A DNA stretch of 46,162 nucleotides from an uncultured Alphaproteobacteria bacterium. Lineage in GTDB: Bacteria > Pseudomonadota > Alphaproteobacteria > Micropepsales > Micropepsaceae. The first letter of the stretch is position 1. Every line of letters starts with the position of its first letter. Of this stretch, positions 15,482 through 23,723 are shown piece after piece. The notes below the pieces were generated by a model, which ran no database searches, was not told the DNA's origin, and saw only the letters and a list, made by a program, of their open reading frames with translations. Location of the stretch: NCBI GenBank assembly GCA_903928515.1, contig CAIYRG010000040.1, forward strand, positions 1-46,162, in the 5' to 3' direction. The translations under genes and the position numbers were made by a program.

Positions 15482-16468
15482 GAAATAAATCGGGTTCTTC
15501 AAATCCGGATACAGGCTCGCGACTTGCGCGCCATAGCCGTTGAAGATCGTCGTCGGGATCGTGTTGCCAGTGCCAATGACTTCTTCCTGCGCCTGGCTCC
15601 AGCGCGGATGCGGCACCGCCGGATTCACATTCGCCCAGAAGCCGTATTCGTCCGCCGCCAACGCTTCCCAGAACGTCTTGGGCTGCTTGTCGGTGAAGCT
15701 GAACTTCACAATGCCTTTGGTGGATTTGAATCCGTATTTCCACGGCGTCGCCAAACGTAACGGCGCGCCGTTTTGTTTGGGCAGCGGATGGCCGTACATG
15801 CCGGTCACCATGAAGGCGAGTTCGTTTGTCGCCTCGGCCATCGTCAGGCCTTCGGTGTAAGGCCACGGCCAGAACGGCTGATGCTGGCCCACCGCATTGG
15901 TGCGATCCAGGAACGTCGTCATCGTCACGAATTTCGCGCCCGATGTCGGCTTGGCATAATCGACCAGCGCCTTCATCGGAAAGCCGGACCATGGCACCGC
16001 CATAGACCAGCGCTCGACACAGCGATGGCGATAGAGGCGCTCCTCCAGCGGCATCGCTTTGATCAGCGTGTCGATATCGGCTTGGAAGGGCTTCTCGACC
16101 ATGCCGTCGAACGACACGACCCACGGACGGATCGGGAATTTCTGCGCGTTCTTGACCGGATCGCCCTTATCCGTTCCGAACTCGTAATAGTTGTTGAAGG
16201 TGGTCGAGGCCTTCTCGTCGGTGATGGGCTGGCTGATCGTGTAAGCGGCATTGCGCTTGAACGGATACAGCGCCGCGGAAGGATCACCACCCGGAATGGG
16301 TGCGGGTGCAGTCGCAGCGTTGGAATCGTTTTGGCCGCACGACGCCACCAAAGCGGCGCCAATGGCTGCCAAGCCGCCCGTCTTCAGCGCACTGCGGCGA
16401 TGAAACAGAGCTTCCGGCGTGGCTTGTGATTCCGGAATGGCCCAAGCGGGCCGCCGACGGATAAACAT
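15476..16468 (-). CDS. msrP: Methionine sulfoxide reductase catalytic subunit MsrP (YedY)
   Basis: This 330-residue periplasmic molybdopterin enzyme repairs oxidised methionines in exported proteins. The twin-arginine motif is FHRRSALK (Arg24-25). The Mo-ligand Cys150 is in YRHRCVERWSMAVPW, and the GAPLRLATPWKYGFKSTKGI segment is typical of the family. Before the expected cleavage point the sequence reads ALVASCGQ, which resembles a lipobox with Cys44, so it could be a Tat-exported lipoprotein. ATG 16468 follows AGGAGGT and is preferred over an upstream in-frame codon at 16510. The haem membrane partner msrQ is not adjacent. The stop codon lies inside a hairpin repeat. Confidence 0.93.
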   Translation of the reverse strand: MFIRRRPAWAIPESQATPEALFHRRSALKTGGLAAIGAALVASCGQNDSNAATAPAPIPGGDPSAALYPFKRNAAYTISQPITDEKASTTFNNYYEFGTDKGDPVKNAQKFPIRPWVVSFDGMVEKPFQADIDTLIKAMPLEERLYRHRCVERWSMAVPWSGFPMKALVDYAKPTSGAKFVTMTTFLDRTNAVGQHQPFWPWPYTEGLTMAEATNELAFMVTGMYGHPLPKQNGAPLRLATPWKYGFKSTKGIVKFSFTDKQPKTFWEALAADEYGFWANVNPAVPHPRWSQAQEEVIGTGNTIPTTIFNGYGAQVASLYPDLKNPIYFR

Positions 16469-16588
16469 ATGGACCTCCTGCCATGTCGTTGGATGGCGTG
16501 TTTGCAGCAAAGCTACGCTTCTTTGCCGAAGGGGCCAATATATGTTCCGCCGGCTATCACGCTCGTCAGCCGATGGGCATGAAATCGC

Positions 16589-17173
16589 TTAGTGCGTGCG
16601 TTTTTCCGCCTTGTCCGACTTCAGATTCTCCACTTGGGGAAGCGTTTCGGAATTGGGCGTTTCCAAATGGCTGCGCAACATCCACGCCGCCATGTCGCTC
16701 GCTTCCATGCGCTCGACCATGCGGTCCATCGTGGCTTGGTCGTCACCGGCTTCTGCGGCCTTAAACGCGGTGCGCACCGAACGCGACAACGCTTCGTGGC
16801 CTGCGAGCAAGCCGCGGATCATCGCCGTGGCATCGGGAATCGAAGTCGAAGCGTCTTCCGGAATGGTGGAGAGTTTCGCCAGAATCGTATGCGTGCCCGG
16901 CGTGAAGTGGCCCAGTGCGCGAATGCGCTCGGCGATCATGTCCACCGCTTCGTGCAGTTCGATATATTGCTTCTCAAACAGAAGATGCAGCGACGAGAAC
17001 ATCGGCCCCGTCACGTTCCAATGATAGAAATGCGTCTTGAGATACATCAGATGCGTATCGGCGAGCACGCGCGACAGATTTTCGGAAATCGTTTCGCGGT
17101 GCTTCGCATCGATTCCGATATGGATGAGGGTGGCTTCAGCGCGCTTATCGTTAGGCCGATTATCGTTAGACAT
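16589..17173 (-). CDS. dps: Dps family DNA-binding ferritin-like protein
   Basis: This 194-residue protein of the Dps group stores iron and protects DNA during starvation and oxidative stress. The four-helix core begins DTHLMYLKTHFYHWNVTGPMF. Ferroxidase-type residues follow in FEKQYIELHEAVDMIAERI, giving the His, Asp/Glu pattern of Dps. The N-terminus is charged (SNDNRPNDKRAEA) and could contact DNA. ATG 17173 has GGAGGG at good spacing; an in-frame TTG at 17188 overlaps that ribosome site and is rejected. A possible general-stress promoter lies upstream. The C-terminal tail is Lys/Glu-rich. Confidence 0.9.
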   Translation of the reverse strand: MSNDNRPNDKRAEATLIHIGIDAKHRETISENLSRVLADTHLMYLKTHFYHWNVTGPMFSSLHLLFEKQYIELHEAVDMIAERIRALGHFTPGTHTILAKLSTIPEDASTSIPDATAMIRGLLAGHEALSRSVRTAFKAAEAGDDQATMDRMVERMEASDMAAWMLRSHLETPNSETLPQVENLKSDKAEKRTH

Positions 17174-17209
17174 GGAAAATCCCTCCAAGGGTGAATGGCT
17201 CGGTCAGGA

Positions 17210-17234
17210 AATGCGTGCCGCGCGGCTTGGTTCC
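17210..17234 (-). promoter_or_regulatory. Possible EcfG-type (general stress) promoter of dps
   Basis: On the minus strand GGAAC is followed after 16 bases by CATT, 36 bases before the dps start. The alphaproteobacterial general stress sigma factor consensus is GGAAC-N16/17-CGTT, so one base of the -10 differs. Dps is a typical member of that regulon. Weak evidence. Confidence 0.35.
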
Positions 17235-17379
17235 ACGTCTCATTAGAGCAGTTATAAATTTATCGCTTGACACCACATCCCGGCGCGGCGCGGGGTTCCC
17301 GCACTTGTTGGAAACGCGCTAGAAGCGTTGAGGGCTCCGCACATGACGGAGCCGCGATAACAATACGCCGGGGGATAGT

Positions 17380-18723
17380 TTGAGCGCGCCAGGATCTACG
17401 CAAGGCTCCACGCTAAATGTCAGCGAGTTGATCGACGCCCGCAAATTGAGCGGGCTGCAAATTCTCACCCTCGTGCTCTGCGCGCTCGTCACCTTCATCG
17501 ACGGCATGGATACGCAATCCATAGGCATCGTCGCGCGCCCCCTGATGGATCATCTGGGCCTGACCATGGCGTGGTTTCCCTGGGTGGCGGCGGATGCGCT
17601 CGTCGGCGCCGGTGTCGGTGCGCTCACCTTCGGACAGCTCGGCGACCGTTTCGGCCGCAAGCAAATCCTGGTGTTCGCCACGCTGATCTTCGGGGCCTTC
17701 ACCATCGGCACGGCGCTCGCACCCAATTTTGCTGTGCTCATAACATTCCGCTTTCTCGCAGGCGTCGGCTTGGGCGGCGCGATGCCGAACGTCGTATCGC
17801 TGAACAACGAATACGCGCCACGCCGCATCCGCGCCTTCATGGTGCTGCTGCAATGGTCGTCGTTTCCCTTCGGCGGCACCATCGGCGGCTTGGCCGCACG
17901 CTATCTGTTGCAGCATTACGATTGGTCGTCGGTGTTCTATTTCGGCGGCAGCGTGGCGTTTTTCGTGGCGTTGCTTCTGGCGGCACTTTTGCCTGAATCC
18001 CTGAAATATCTGATCGCCACGAACGCCGATCCGGCGCGCATCGCCGGTATCGTAAATCGGTTGGCACCGGGCGAGGCAAACGCCTCAACGCATTTCGTAC
18101 TCACCGAAGAAACCAAAATCGCAGCCAATCTCTGGGCATTGTTCTCGGATGGCCGCGCCACCACGACGCTCTCGCTCTGGATCATCTTCGCAACCGCCTT
18201 CGCGATTCTTCTGTTCACGCCGCTTTATGCGGGTCCGCTGCTCGGCGGTCCGAACGGATACGCTGCGACGGACATTGCGCTGATCGTCACCGCAAACAAT
18301 TTCGGCAGCATGATCGGTGGGGTATTCGCCGGCTGGCTGATGGATCGGATGAATCCCTATCTCGTGCTGCTGCCCGCCTTCCTGCTGGGCACGGTGCTGA
18401 CGATCATGATCGGCCATGGCCCCGATTTCGATTTCAGCACCTTCATCGCCATCGTCGCATGCTCTGGCTTTTTCATCGGCGTGGGCGGCAACGGCGCTGT
18501 GGCGTTGGGCACGATGCTCTATCCCACCGCCGTGCGCGCCACCGGCATGGGCTGGGCCGTGACCATGGCGCGCTTCGGGCAAGTGGCGAGTTCGCTGCTC
18601 ACAGGCGTGATGATCGCCGCGATGTGGAAGGCCACGGCTATCTACACCGTCACTGGCGGCGTGGCGTTGATCGCGGCGGCGGCCGTGCTGGTGCTGTGGA
18701 AGAAGAAGCCCGCGCGGTACTGA
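17380..18723 (+). CDS. MFS transporter, aromatic acid:H+ symporter-like (second copy)
   Basis: This 447-residue inner-membrane transporter of the AAHS group has VTFIDGMDTQSIGIVARP in segment 1, GQLGDRFGRKQILV in loop 2-3, and RFLAGVGLGGAMPNVVSL in segment 4. It shares the overall pattern of the 834-2063 transporter, including the GLGGAMPN/GMGGAMPN segment, but is clearly divergent. The start is TTG 17380, preceded by CCGGGGGAT. It stands alone before the arsenic operon. The cargo is probably a small carboxylic or aromatic acid, by family only. Confidence 0.85.
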   Translation: MSAPGSTQGSTLNVSELIDARKLSGLQILTLVLCALVTFIDGMDTQSIGIVARPLMDHLGLTMAWFPWVAADALVGAGVGALTFGQLGDRFGRKQILVFATLIFGAFTIGTALAPNFAVLITFRFLAGVGLGGAMPNVVSLNNEYAPRRIRAFMVLLQWSSFPFGGTIGGLAARYLLQHYDWSSVFYFGGSVAFFVALLLAALLPESLKYLIATNADPARIAGIVNRLAPGEANASTHFVLTEETKIAANLWALFSDGRATTTLSLWIIFATAFAILLFTPLYAGPLLGGPNGYAATDIALIVTANNFGSMIGGVFAGWLMDRMNPYLVLLPAFLLGTVLTIMIGHGPDFDFSTFIAIVACSGFFIGVGGNGAVALGTMLYPTAVRATGMGWAVTMARFGQVASSLLTGVMIAAMWKATAIYTVTGGVALIAAAAVLVLWKKKPARY

Positions 18724-18795
18724 GAAAAATTCTCCCAAGTTACGGGTGATTTTACGACGAGGAATTCGTCTGTAATCCTGCTTGCCAATAATTCG

Positions 18796-18819
18796 ATAAT
18801 TCGATAAATATCGAATTAT
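18796..18819 (+). promoter_or_regulatory. ArsR operator overlapping arsR start codon
   Basis: ATAATTCGATA (18796-18806) and TATCGAATTAT (18809-18819) are perfect 11-base inverted arms separated by AA. A third half-site ATAATTCG begins at 18788. The right arm includes the first two bases of the arsR ATG. The region is far richer in A/T than its surroundings. Autorepression by ArsR, released by arsenite, is the expected use. Confidence 0.8.
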
Positions 18820-19180
18820 GAAAGCAGCGAATGCCGTTGCAGCTTTGTCCGCATTGGCCCAGGAAAGCCGTTTGGCGGTGTACCGGGCGCTGGTGCAAGC
18901 TGGGCCGGACGGTTTGCAGCCGAGCGATCTAACCGCAAAGCTCGATGTCGCACCGGCTACGCTTTCGTTTCATCTCGCGCAGTTGCGCCATGCCGGGCTT
19001 ATTACGGTCACGCGCCACGGGCGTGCGCTGGTGTACGCCGCGAATTTCACCGCGATGAATTCCCTGCTCGGTTATTTGACCGAAAATTGCTGCGGCGGCG
19101 ATTTGGCGGCGTGCGGCGCACCGCAATGCGCCCCCACCAAACCTGAAAAGCGCCTACGCGCGGGAGGCCGCATCACATGA
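18818..19180 (+). CDS. arsR: ArsR family arsenic-responsive repressor
   Basis: This 120-residue winged helix-turn-helix repressor has LAQESRLAVYRALVQAGPDG, SDLTAKLDVAPATLSFHLAQL (recognition helix) and a beta-wing VTRHGRALVYAANF. Candidate As(III) ligands are in the C-terminal NCCGGDLAACGAPQC segment, rather than the helix-3 CVC site of classical ArsR. This matches the C-terminal-site type of arsenic sensor. It starts at ATG 18818 with no Shine-Dalgarno; the operator occupies that place. It overlaps arsC by 4 bases. Confidence 0.9.
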   Translation: MKAANAVAALSALAQESRLAVYRALVQAGPDGLQPSDLTAKLDVAPATLSFHLAQLRHAGLITVTRHGRALVYAANFTAMNSLLGYLTENCCGGDLAACGAPQCAPTKPEKRLRAGGRIT

Positions 19181-19677
19181 GCGAAGCCATCTTCAACGTG
19201 CTGTTTCTCTGCACCGGCAATTCGGCACGCTCGATTCTGGGCGAAGCCATCCTGAACCAAGAAGGCAAAGGCCGTTTCCGCGCCTATTCAGCGGGAAGCT
19301 TTCCCAAAGGTGCCGTGAACCCGCATGCGCTGGCGGTGTTGCAAAGCGCCGGACTACCCATCGAAGGATTGCGTTCGAAAAGCTGGGATGAGTTTTCGGG
19401 CGCTGCCCCCCCCCAAATGGATTTCGTGTTCACCGTTTGCGACAACGCCGCGAACGAAGTGTGCCCGATCTGGCCCGGACATACCATGACGGCCCATTGG
19501 GGAATGCCCGATCCGGCCGATGTGGAGGGAGGCGATGACGCGAAAGATCGTGCGTTCAAAGAGACCTTTCGATTGCTTACGAACCGCATTCGCCTATTTG
19601 CCGCGCTGCCCATAGAAAAACTCGACCGGATGAAGATCAAAACGCATCTGGACGACATCGGGCAAAGCAAAAGCTGA
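19177..19677 (+). CDS. arsC: Arsenate reductase, low-molecular-weight phosphatase type
   Basis: This 166-residue cytosolic enzyme reduces arsenate to arsenite. The phosphatase loop FLCTGNSARSILGEA gives the CX5R site with Cys12. The DP loop is WGMPDPADVEG. A further Cys in FTVCDNAANEVCP suits the disulfide relay of thioredoxin- or glutaredoxin-coupled members. A nine-C homopolymer at 19406-19414 encodes part of AAPPQM and is in frame. The gene starts within the arsR stop and its own stop overlaps the next start by one base (TGATG), so all three genes are coupled. Confidence 0.93.
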   Translation: MSEAIFNVLFLCTGNSARSILGEAILNQEGKGRFRAYSAGSFPKGAVNPHALAVLQSAGLPIEGLRSKSWDEFSGAAPPQMDFVFTVCDNAANEVCPIWPGHTMTAHWGMPDPADVEGGDDAKDRAFKETFRLLTNRIRLFAALPIEKLDRMKIKTHLDDIGQSKS

Positions 19678-20360
19678 TGCCGCCCGTATCGCTGCCCAAA
19701 GCGCTTGCGGCGGAGGCCTTGGGGTCGGCGTTTCTGCTCGCCACTGTGGTCGGCTCCGGCATCATGGCCGCGAACCTCGCGGACGGTAACAACGCGTTGG
19801 CACTTCTGTGCAACACGCTGCCGACAGGTGCGATCCTTATTGTTCTCATTTTTATATTGGGACCGATCTCCGGCGCACATTTCAATCCGGCCGTATCGCT
19901 CGCGTTCGCAATCCGGCGCGAGATGCCTTGGTCGAAACTCGCGCCTTACATCGCCGCGCAAATGCTGGGGGCAATCCTTGGCGTGCTGGCCGCGCATGCC
20001 ATGTTCGAATTGCCGCTCTGGCAATTCTCAACGCATGTTCGAAGCGGAACTGGGCAATGGCTTGCCGAAGCCGTAGCGACGTTCGGGCTGATGCTCACGA
20101 TTTTCGGCTGCGTTGCGTGCAACCCGGCCTCCGTATCGTATGCGGTCGGGCTTTACATCGTCGCGGCGTATTGGTTCACAGCCTCGACGTCCTTCGCAAA
20201 TCCCGCCGTCACCATCGCGCGGTCTTTGTCCGACACGTTCGCAGGCATCGCGCCGGGCGGCGTTCCACGCTTCATCCTGGCGCAGCTTGTGGGAATGTTG
20301 GCGGGGGTGGCGATTGCCGCGTGGCTTTGGCCCGCCCGCGCCAGTTCTGCCACCACTTAG
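19677..20360 (+). CDS. aqpS: Aquaglyceroporin, probable arsenite channel AqpS
   Basis: This 227-residue MIP-family channel has six predicted membrane segments and two NPA half-helices, HFNPAVS (70-72) and FANPAVT (about residue 180). In the second NPA the usual following Arg of the selectivity filter is Val. This is the change known for the Sinorhizobium arsenite channel AqpS, and it widens the pore for As(OH)3. Its place after arsR-arsC supports downhill release of the arsenite made by ArsC. No ArsB or Acr3 pump gene is in the window. Confidence 0.9.
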   Translation: MPPVSLPKALAAEALGSAFLLATVVGSGIMAANLADGNNALALLCNTLPTGAILIVLIFILGPISGAHFNPAVSLAFAIRREMPWSKLAPYIAAQMLGAILGVLAAHAMFELPLWQFSTHVRSGTGQWLAEAVATFGLMLTIFGCVACNPASVSYAVGLYIVAAYWFTASTSFANPAVTIARSLSDTFAGIAPGGVPRFILAQLVGMLAGVAIAAWLWPARASSATT

Positions 20361-20364
20361 TTCC

Positions 20365-21279
20365 TCAACGCTTTGATGGCCCCATCGCGCCAAGTTTCGC
20401 GGCGAGATAATCGGCAAGCACTTCGAGCCGCTTCGGCTTCAAGCCCATCGGCGGCGTCACCCAATACACCGCACCCGAAGGCAGCGACCAATCGGGCAGC
20501 AGCGATTCCAGCTTTCCGGCCTTAAGCGCATCGCCAACAATAAAATCGGGAAGCACGCCAATGCCGATACCGGCGATCAAGCTCGGCAGCATCGCCTCGC
20601 CATTGTTGACGCGTAGGGGCCCTTCCCAACGCACAGTTACCGCACTCACGGATTTTTTCGTGAACCGCCAGGCGTTCTGCGTGCGCTGATGCGCGTAACT
20701 TAAGCCCACATGTTCGCTGAGGTCTTTGGGATGCTTCGGTCTACCATGCGCTTTCAAATACGAAGGCGAGGCCACGAGATGCACCCGCATATCGCAGAGG
20801 CGGCGCGCGACCAGGCTGGAATCTTCCAACGCCGCGATGCGGATCGCGGCATCGAAGCCATCGCCGACAATATCGACCAACGCATCGCTCAAATGCAGAT
20901 CGATGGATATTTCCGGGTTGGCCTTAAAGAACGCGGGCAATAGAGGCGCGACATAGAGCACGCCGAACGACATCGGCACGGCGAGCCGGATCAGCCCGCG
21001 CGGCGAAGCTGCTTGCGACAGGACTTCGCTTTCAGCGCTTTCGGCTTCTGCAAGAATAGCAACCGCATGCACCGCCAGTTTGCGGCCCGCTTCGGTGATG
21101 GCGAGCTTGCGCGAGGTGCGATGAAACAGCCGCGCACCCAGCCGCGTCTCCAACCGCGAGACAGCCTTAGAGACGGTGGCTTTGGAAATCTTCAGCTCGA
21201 CGGCAGCGCGCGCGAAGGACCGCGCCTCCACCACCTTGGCGAAGATCGCCATGCCTTCGAAATCGGGAAGTGCCGCCAT
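20365..21279 (-). CDS. LysR family transcriptional regulator
   Basis: This 304-residue regulator has an N-terminal helix-turn-helix (SFARAAVELKISKATVSKAV, then RLETRLGARLFHRTSRKL) and an effector domain from about residue 92. The subgroup resembles the AaeR/DmlR-like regulators often found beside oxidoreductases. ATG 21279 is used; ATG at codon 10 is possible. It is divergent from pirin and wrbA with 111 bases between, which contain an inverted repeat. Control of that pair is the likely role. The effector, perhaps a quinone or electrophile, is inferred from the targets only. Confidence 0.9.
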   Translation of the reverse strand: MAALPDFEGMAIFAKVVEARSFARAAVELKISKATVSKAVSRLETRLGARLFHRTSRKLAITEAGRKLAVHAVAILAEAESAESEVLSQAASPRGLIRLAVPMSFGVLYVAPLLPAFFKANPEISIDLHLSDALVDIVGDGFDAAIRIAALEDSSLVARRLCDMRVHLVASPSYLKAHGRPKHPKDLSEHVGLSYAHQRTQNAWRFTKKSVSAVTVRWEGPLRVNNGEAMLPSLIAGIGIGVLPDFIVGDALKAGKLESLLPDWSLPSGAVYWVTPPMGLKPKRLEVLADYLAAKLGAMGPSKR

Positions 21280-21291
21280 GGCTCACTTTTG

Positions 21292-21306
21292 GAAACAATG
21301 TGTTTC
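21292..21306. promoter_or_regulatory. Inverted repeat, likely LysR operator
   Basis: GAAACA and TGTTTC arms are separated by ATG, and a further GTTTC half-site follows at 21311. They sit just upstream of the LysR start and about 85-100 bases before the pirin start. LysR regulators usually bind such partly symmetrical sites in the divergent spacer. Confidence 0.45.
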
Positions 21307-21390
21307 GATAGTTTCTATTTCTAATACATGCCGCGTGGCATAGCTATAGCGCCAACAACGCGGCCCTAAAGGCAGCAAGGAGACACGGAC

Positions 21391-22089
21391 ATGATCGAGA
21401 AAAGACCCTATCGGGCGCTTGCAGGAGCCGATCACGATTGGCTGAAGACCAAGCACCATTTCTCATTCGCCGGGTATTACGACCCCAGCCGGATGAATTG
21501 GGGCGCACTGCGCGTGTGGAACGACGATGAGATCCAGCCGGAAACCGGCTTCCCGCTGCATCCGCACGAGAACATGGAAATCATCACCTATGTCCGCGAA
21601 GGCGCGATCACGCACCAGGACAATATGGGCAATTCGGGCCGCACCGTTGCGGGCGATGTTCAAGTGATGAGCGCAGGCACCGGCATTCGCCACGCCGAAT
21701 ACAATCTGGAATCCGACACGACCAAGATCTTCCAGATCTGGATCATGCCTGATGCAACCGGCGGCGAACCGAGCTGGGGCACGCGGCCCTTTCCGAAGGC
21801 GGATCGTTCCAGCCAATTCGTGACGCTGGCGAGCGGTATCGCCAACGACAATGACGCGCTGCCCATCCGGGCCAATGCGCGCGTGGTCGGCGCGAACTTG
21901 AAGGCAGGCGAAAGCGCGGAATATGCGCTGGGCAAAAAGCGTCACGCCTACCTGGTGCCAGCAACGGGTGCTGTGAGCGTGAACGGCGTGCGCATCGATG
22001 CGCGCGATGGTGCGGCGATCAAGGATGAAGAGATCCTGACCATCACCGCGCTTGAAGATTCGGAAATCGTTTTGGTGGATGCGGCGTAA
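21391..22089 (+). CDS. Pirin family protein (YhaK-like bicupin)
   Basis: This 232-residue protein has the pirin N-terminal cupin with [15 protein letters not shown], the metal-binding His/Glu set, and a later [10 protein letters not shown] motif. The C-terminal cupin has no clear metal ligands, as in E. coli YhaK. Characterised relatives act as quercetin 2,3-dioxygenases or redox-sensitive proteins. ATG 21391 follows AAGGAGACACGGAC. It is co-directional with wrbA 28 bases later, so both probably answer to quinone or electrophile stress. Confidence 0.92.
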   Translation: MIEKRPYRALAGADHDWLKTKHHFSFAGYYDPSRMNWGALRVWNDDEIQPETGFPLHPHENMEIITYVREGAITHQDNMGNSGRTVAGDVQVMSAGTGIRHAEYNLESDTTKIFQIWIMPDATGGEPSWGTRPFPKADRSSQFVTLASGIANDNDALPIRANARVVGANLKAGESAEYALGKKRHAYLVPATGAVSVNGVRIDARDGAAIKDEEILTITALEDSEIVLVDAA

Positions 22090-22117
22090 GCCGCGTTCCG
22101 CACTTGAGGAGCATGTT

Positions 22118-22717
22118 ATGGCAAAAGTTCTGGTTCTTTATTATTCGGCCTATGGCCACATCGAAAAAATGGCCGAGGCCGTTGCCGAAGGTGCGCGCGA
22201 AGCCGGTGCGACCGTGGATATCAAACGCGTGCCGGAATTGGTGCCGGAAGCGGTCGCCAAAGCCTCGCATTATAAGCTGGATCAGAAAGCCCCCATCGCC
22301 CAGGCTTCCGATTTGGCGAATTACGACGCCGTGATCGTCGGCACCGGTACGCGCTTCGGCCGCATGGCCTCGCAGATGGCGAATTTCTGGGACCAGGCCG
22401 GTGGCTTGTGGGCGAAGGGCGCGTTGCACGGCAAAGTGGGCGGCGCGTTCACGTCGAGCGCCACGCAGCATGGCGGCAACGAGACGACGTTGTTCTCCAT
22501 CATCACCAATCTGCTGCATTTCGGCATGGTGATCGTGGGCCTCGATTACGGCCACGCCGGGCAGATGACGCTCGATGAAATCACCGGCGGCTCGCCCTAT
22601 GGCGCAACGACGATTGCGGGCGGCGACGGCTCGCGCCAACCGAGCGACAACGAATTGCAAGGTGCGCGCTATCAGGGCCGCAAGATTGCGGAAACCGCCA
22701 TCAAGCTGCACGGGTAA
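22118..22717 (+). CDS. wrbA: NAD(P)H:quinone oxidoreductase WrbA
   Basis: This 199-residue flavodoxin-like, tetrameric enzyme performs two-electron reduction of quinones. The FMN-binding segment is [19 protein letters not shown]. The family signatures [19 protein letters not shown] and [13 protein letters not shown] are present, and [20 protein letters not shown] completes the active site. ATG 22118 with GAGGA upstream gives the conserved start [10 protein letters not shown]. It forms an operon with pirin under the probable control of the divergent LysR gene. Confidence 0.95.
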   Translation: MAKVLVLYYSAYGHIEKMAEAVAEGAREAGATVDIKRVPELVPEAVAKASHYKLDQKAPIAQASDLANYDAVIVGTGTRFGRMASQMANFWDQAGGLWAKGALHGKVGGAFTSSATQHGGNETTLFSIITNLLHFGMVIVGLDYGHAGQMTLDEITGGSPYGATTIAGGDGSRQPSDNELQGARYQGRKIAETAIKLHG

Positions 22718-22775
22718 GACAATCGCGTGAGGCCTATTTGGTGTAGGCTTGCCCCGCACCCAATAGGCCCTCGCC

Positions 22776-23714
22776 ATGCGTGACGATCATCTTTGGCCTG
22801 ACATGTCCTATGCCGCGTGGGGCGACACGGCGCAGACGCTGCATCTGTGGACGCAGATCGTCGGCAAGACGCGGCTGAAACTCACGCCGTGGGTGAACCA
22901 CAGCTGGCACGTGACGCTGTATGTGAACGAGCGCGGCCTCACCACGTCGCCCATTCCATACGGCGACAAGAGTTTCGAGGTGGAATTCGATTTTCTGGGC
23001 CACGCCTTGCGCATCCGTTGCAGCGATGGCCAAGAAACCGGCTTTGCACTCATCCCCCAAACCGTGGCCGATTTTCACGCGCAGTTCTTCGAACGGCTCG
23101 CGGCGATCGGCGTGCGTGTCACCATCAACGATGTGGCGAACGAACTGCCCGGCCCTGCACTTCACCTGTCGCAGGATCGCACGCACAGCGCCTACGATCC
23201 CGCCGCCGCCAATCGCTTCTGGCGCGCGCTGGTGCAGACCGACCGCGTGTTCAAACAGTTCCGCAGCGGCTTCTTGGGGAAGGTGAGCCCGGTGCATTTC
23301 TTCTGGGGCAGCTTCGATCTGGCGGTGACGCGGTTCTCAGGGCGTAAAGCGCCGCTGCATCCCGGCGGCGTTCCCCATCTGCCCGACGCGGTCGCGCGGG
23401 AAGCCTATTCGCATGAAGTGAGCAGTGCCGGGTTCTGGCCGGGCAACGCGGAGTATCCGCATGCCGTGTTCTATTCCTATGCGTACCCGGAGCCGGAAGG
23501 CTTTCGCGCGCGCATTTTTGCAAACGCGCCGTTCGATACGAATTTCGGAGAGTTCTTGCTGCCCTATGAAACCATACGCGACGCGGCCGAGCCCGACGCA
23601 GCACTGCTCGATTTCCTGGCGCGCAGCTATGATGCAGCAGCCGATTTAGGGCATTGGGACCGCGCAGCATTGGAATGCGCGATGGGCGAGCCTGGGATTG
23701 TCAGGCCGGTCTGA
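22776..23714 (+). CDS. DUF5996 family protein
   Basis: This 312-residue soluble protein has unknown function. It is recognisable from WPDMSYAAWGDTAQTLHLWTQ near the start and NHSWHVTLYVNERGLTTSPI a little further on, a pattern conserved in DUF5996. Other notable segments are VHFFWGSFDLAVTRFSGRKAP and PGNAEYPHAVFYSYAYPEP, rich in aromatic residues and His. There is no signal peptide or membrane segment. An inverted repeat (GGCCTATT/AATAGGCC, 22731-22769) separates it from wrbA. No function can be proposed from context. Confidence 0.8.
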   Translation: MRDDHLWPDMSYAAWGDTAQTLHLWTQIVGKTRLKLTPWVNHSWHVTLYVNERGLTTSPIPYGDKSFEVEFDFLGHALRIRCSDGQETGFALIPQTVADFHAQFFERLAAIGVRVTINDVANELPGPALHLSQDRTHSAYDPAAANRFWRALVQTDRVFKQFRSGFLGKVSPVHFFWGSFDLAVTRFSGRKAPLHPGGVPHLPDAVAREAYSHEVSSAGFWPGNAEYPHAVFYSYAYPEPEGFRARIFANAPFDTNFGEFLLPYETIRDAAEPDAALLDFLARSYDAAADLGHWDRAALECAMGEPGIVRPV

Positions 23715-23723
23715 GCGGTCCGC

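Noticed and set aside
22731-22769. Inverted repeat GGCCTATT…AATAGGCC after wrbA as a riboswitch or attenuator
   Set aside because: A simple hairpin with no T tract and no conserved aptamer features; only a possible weak terminator.
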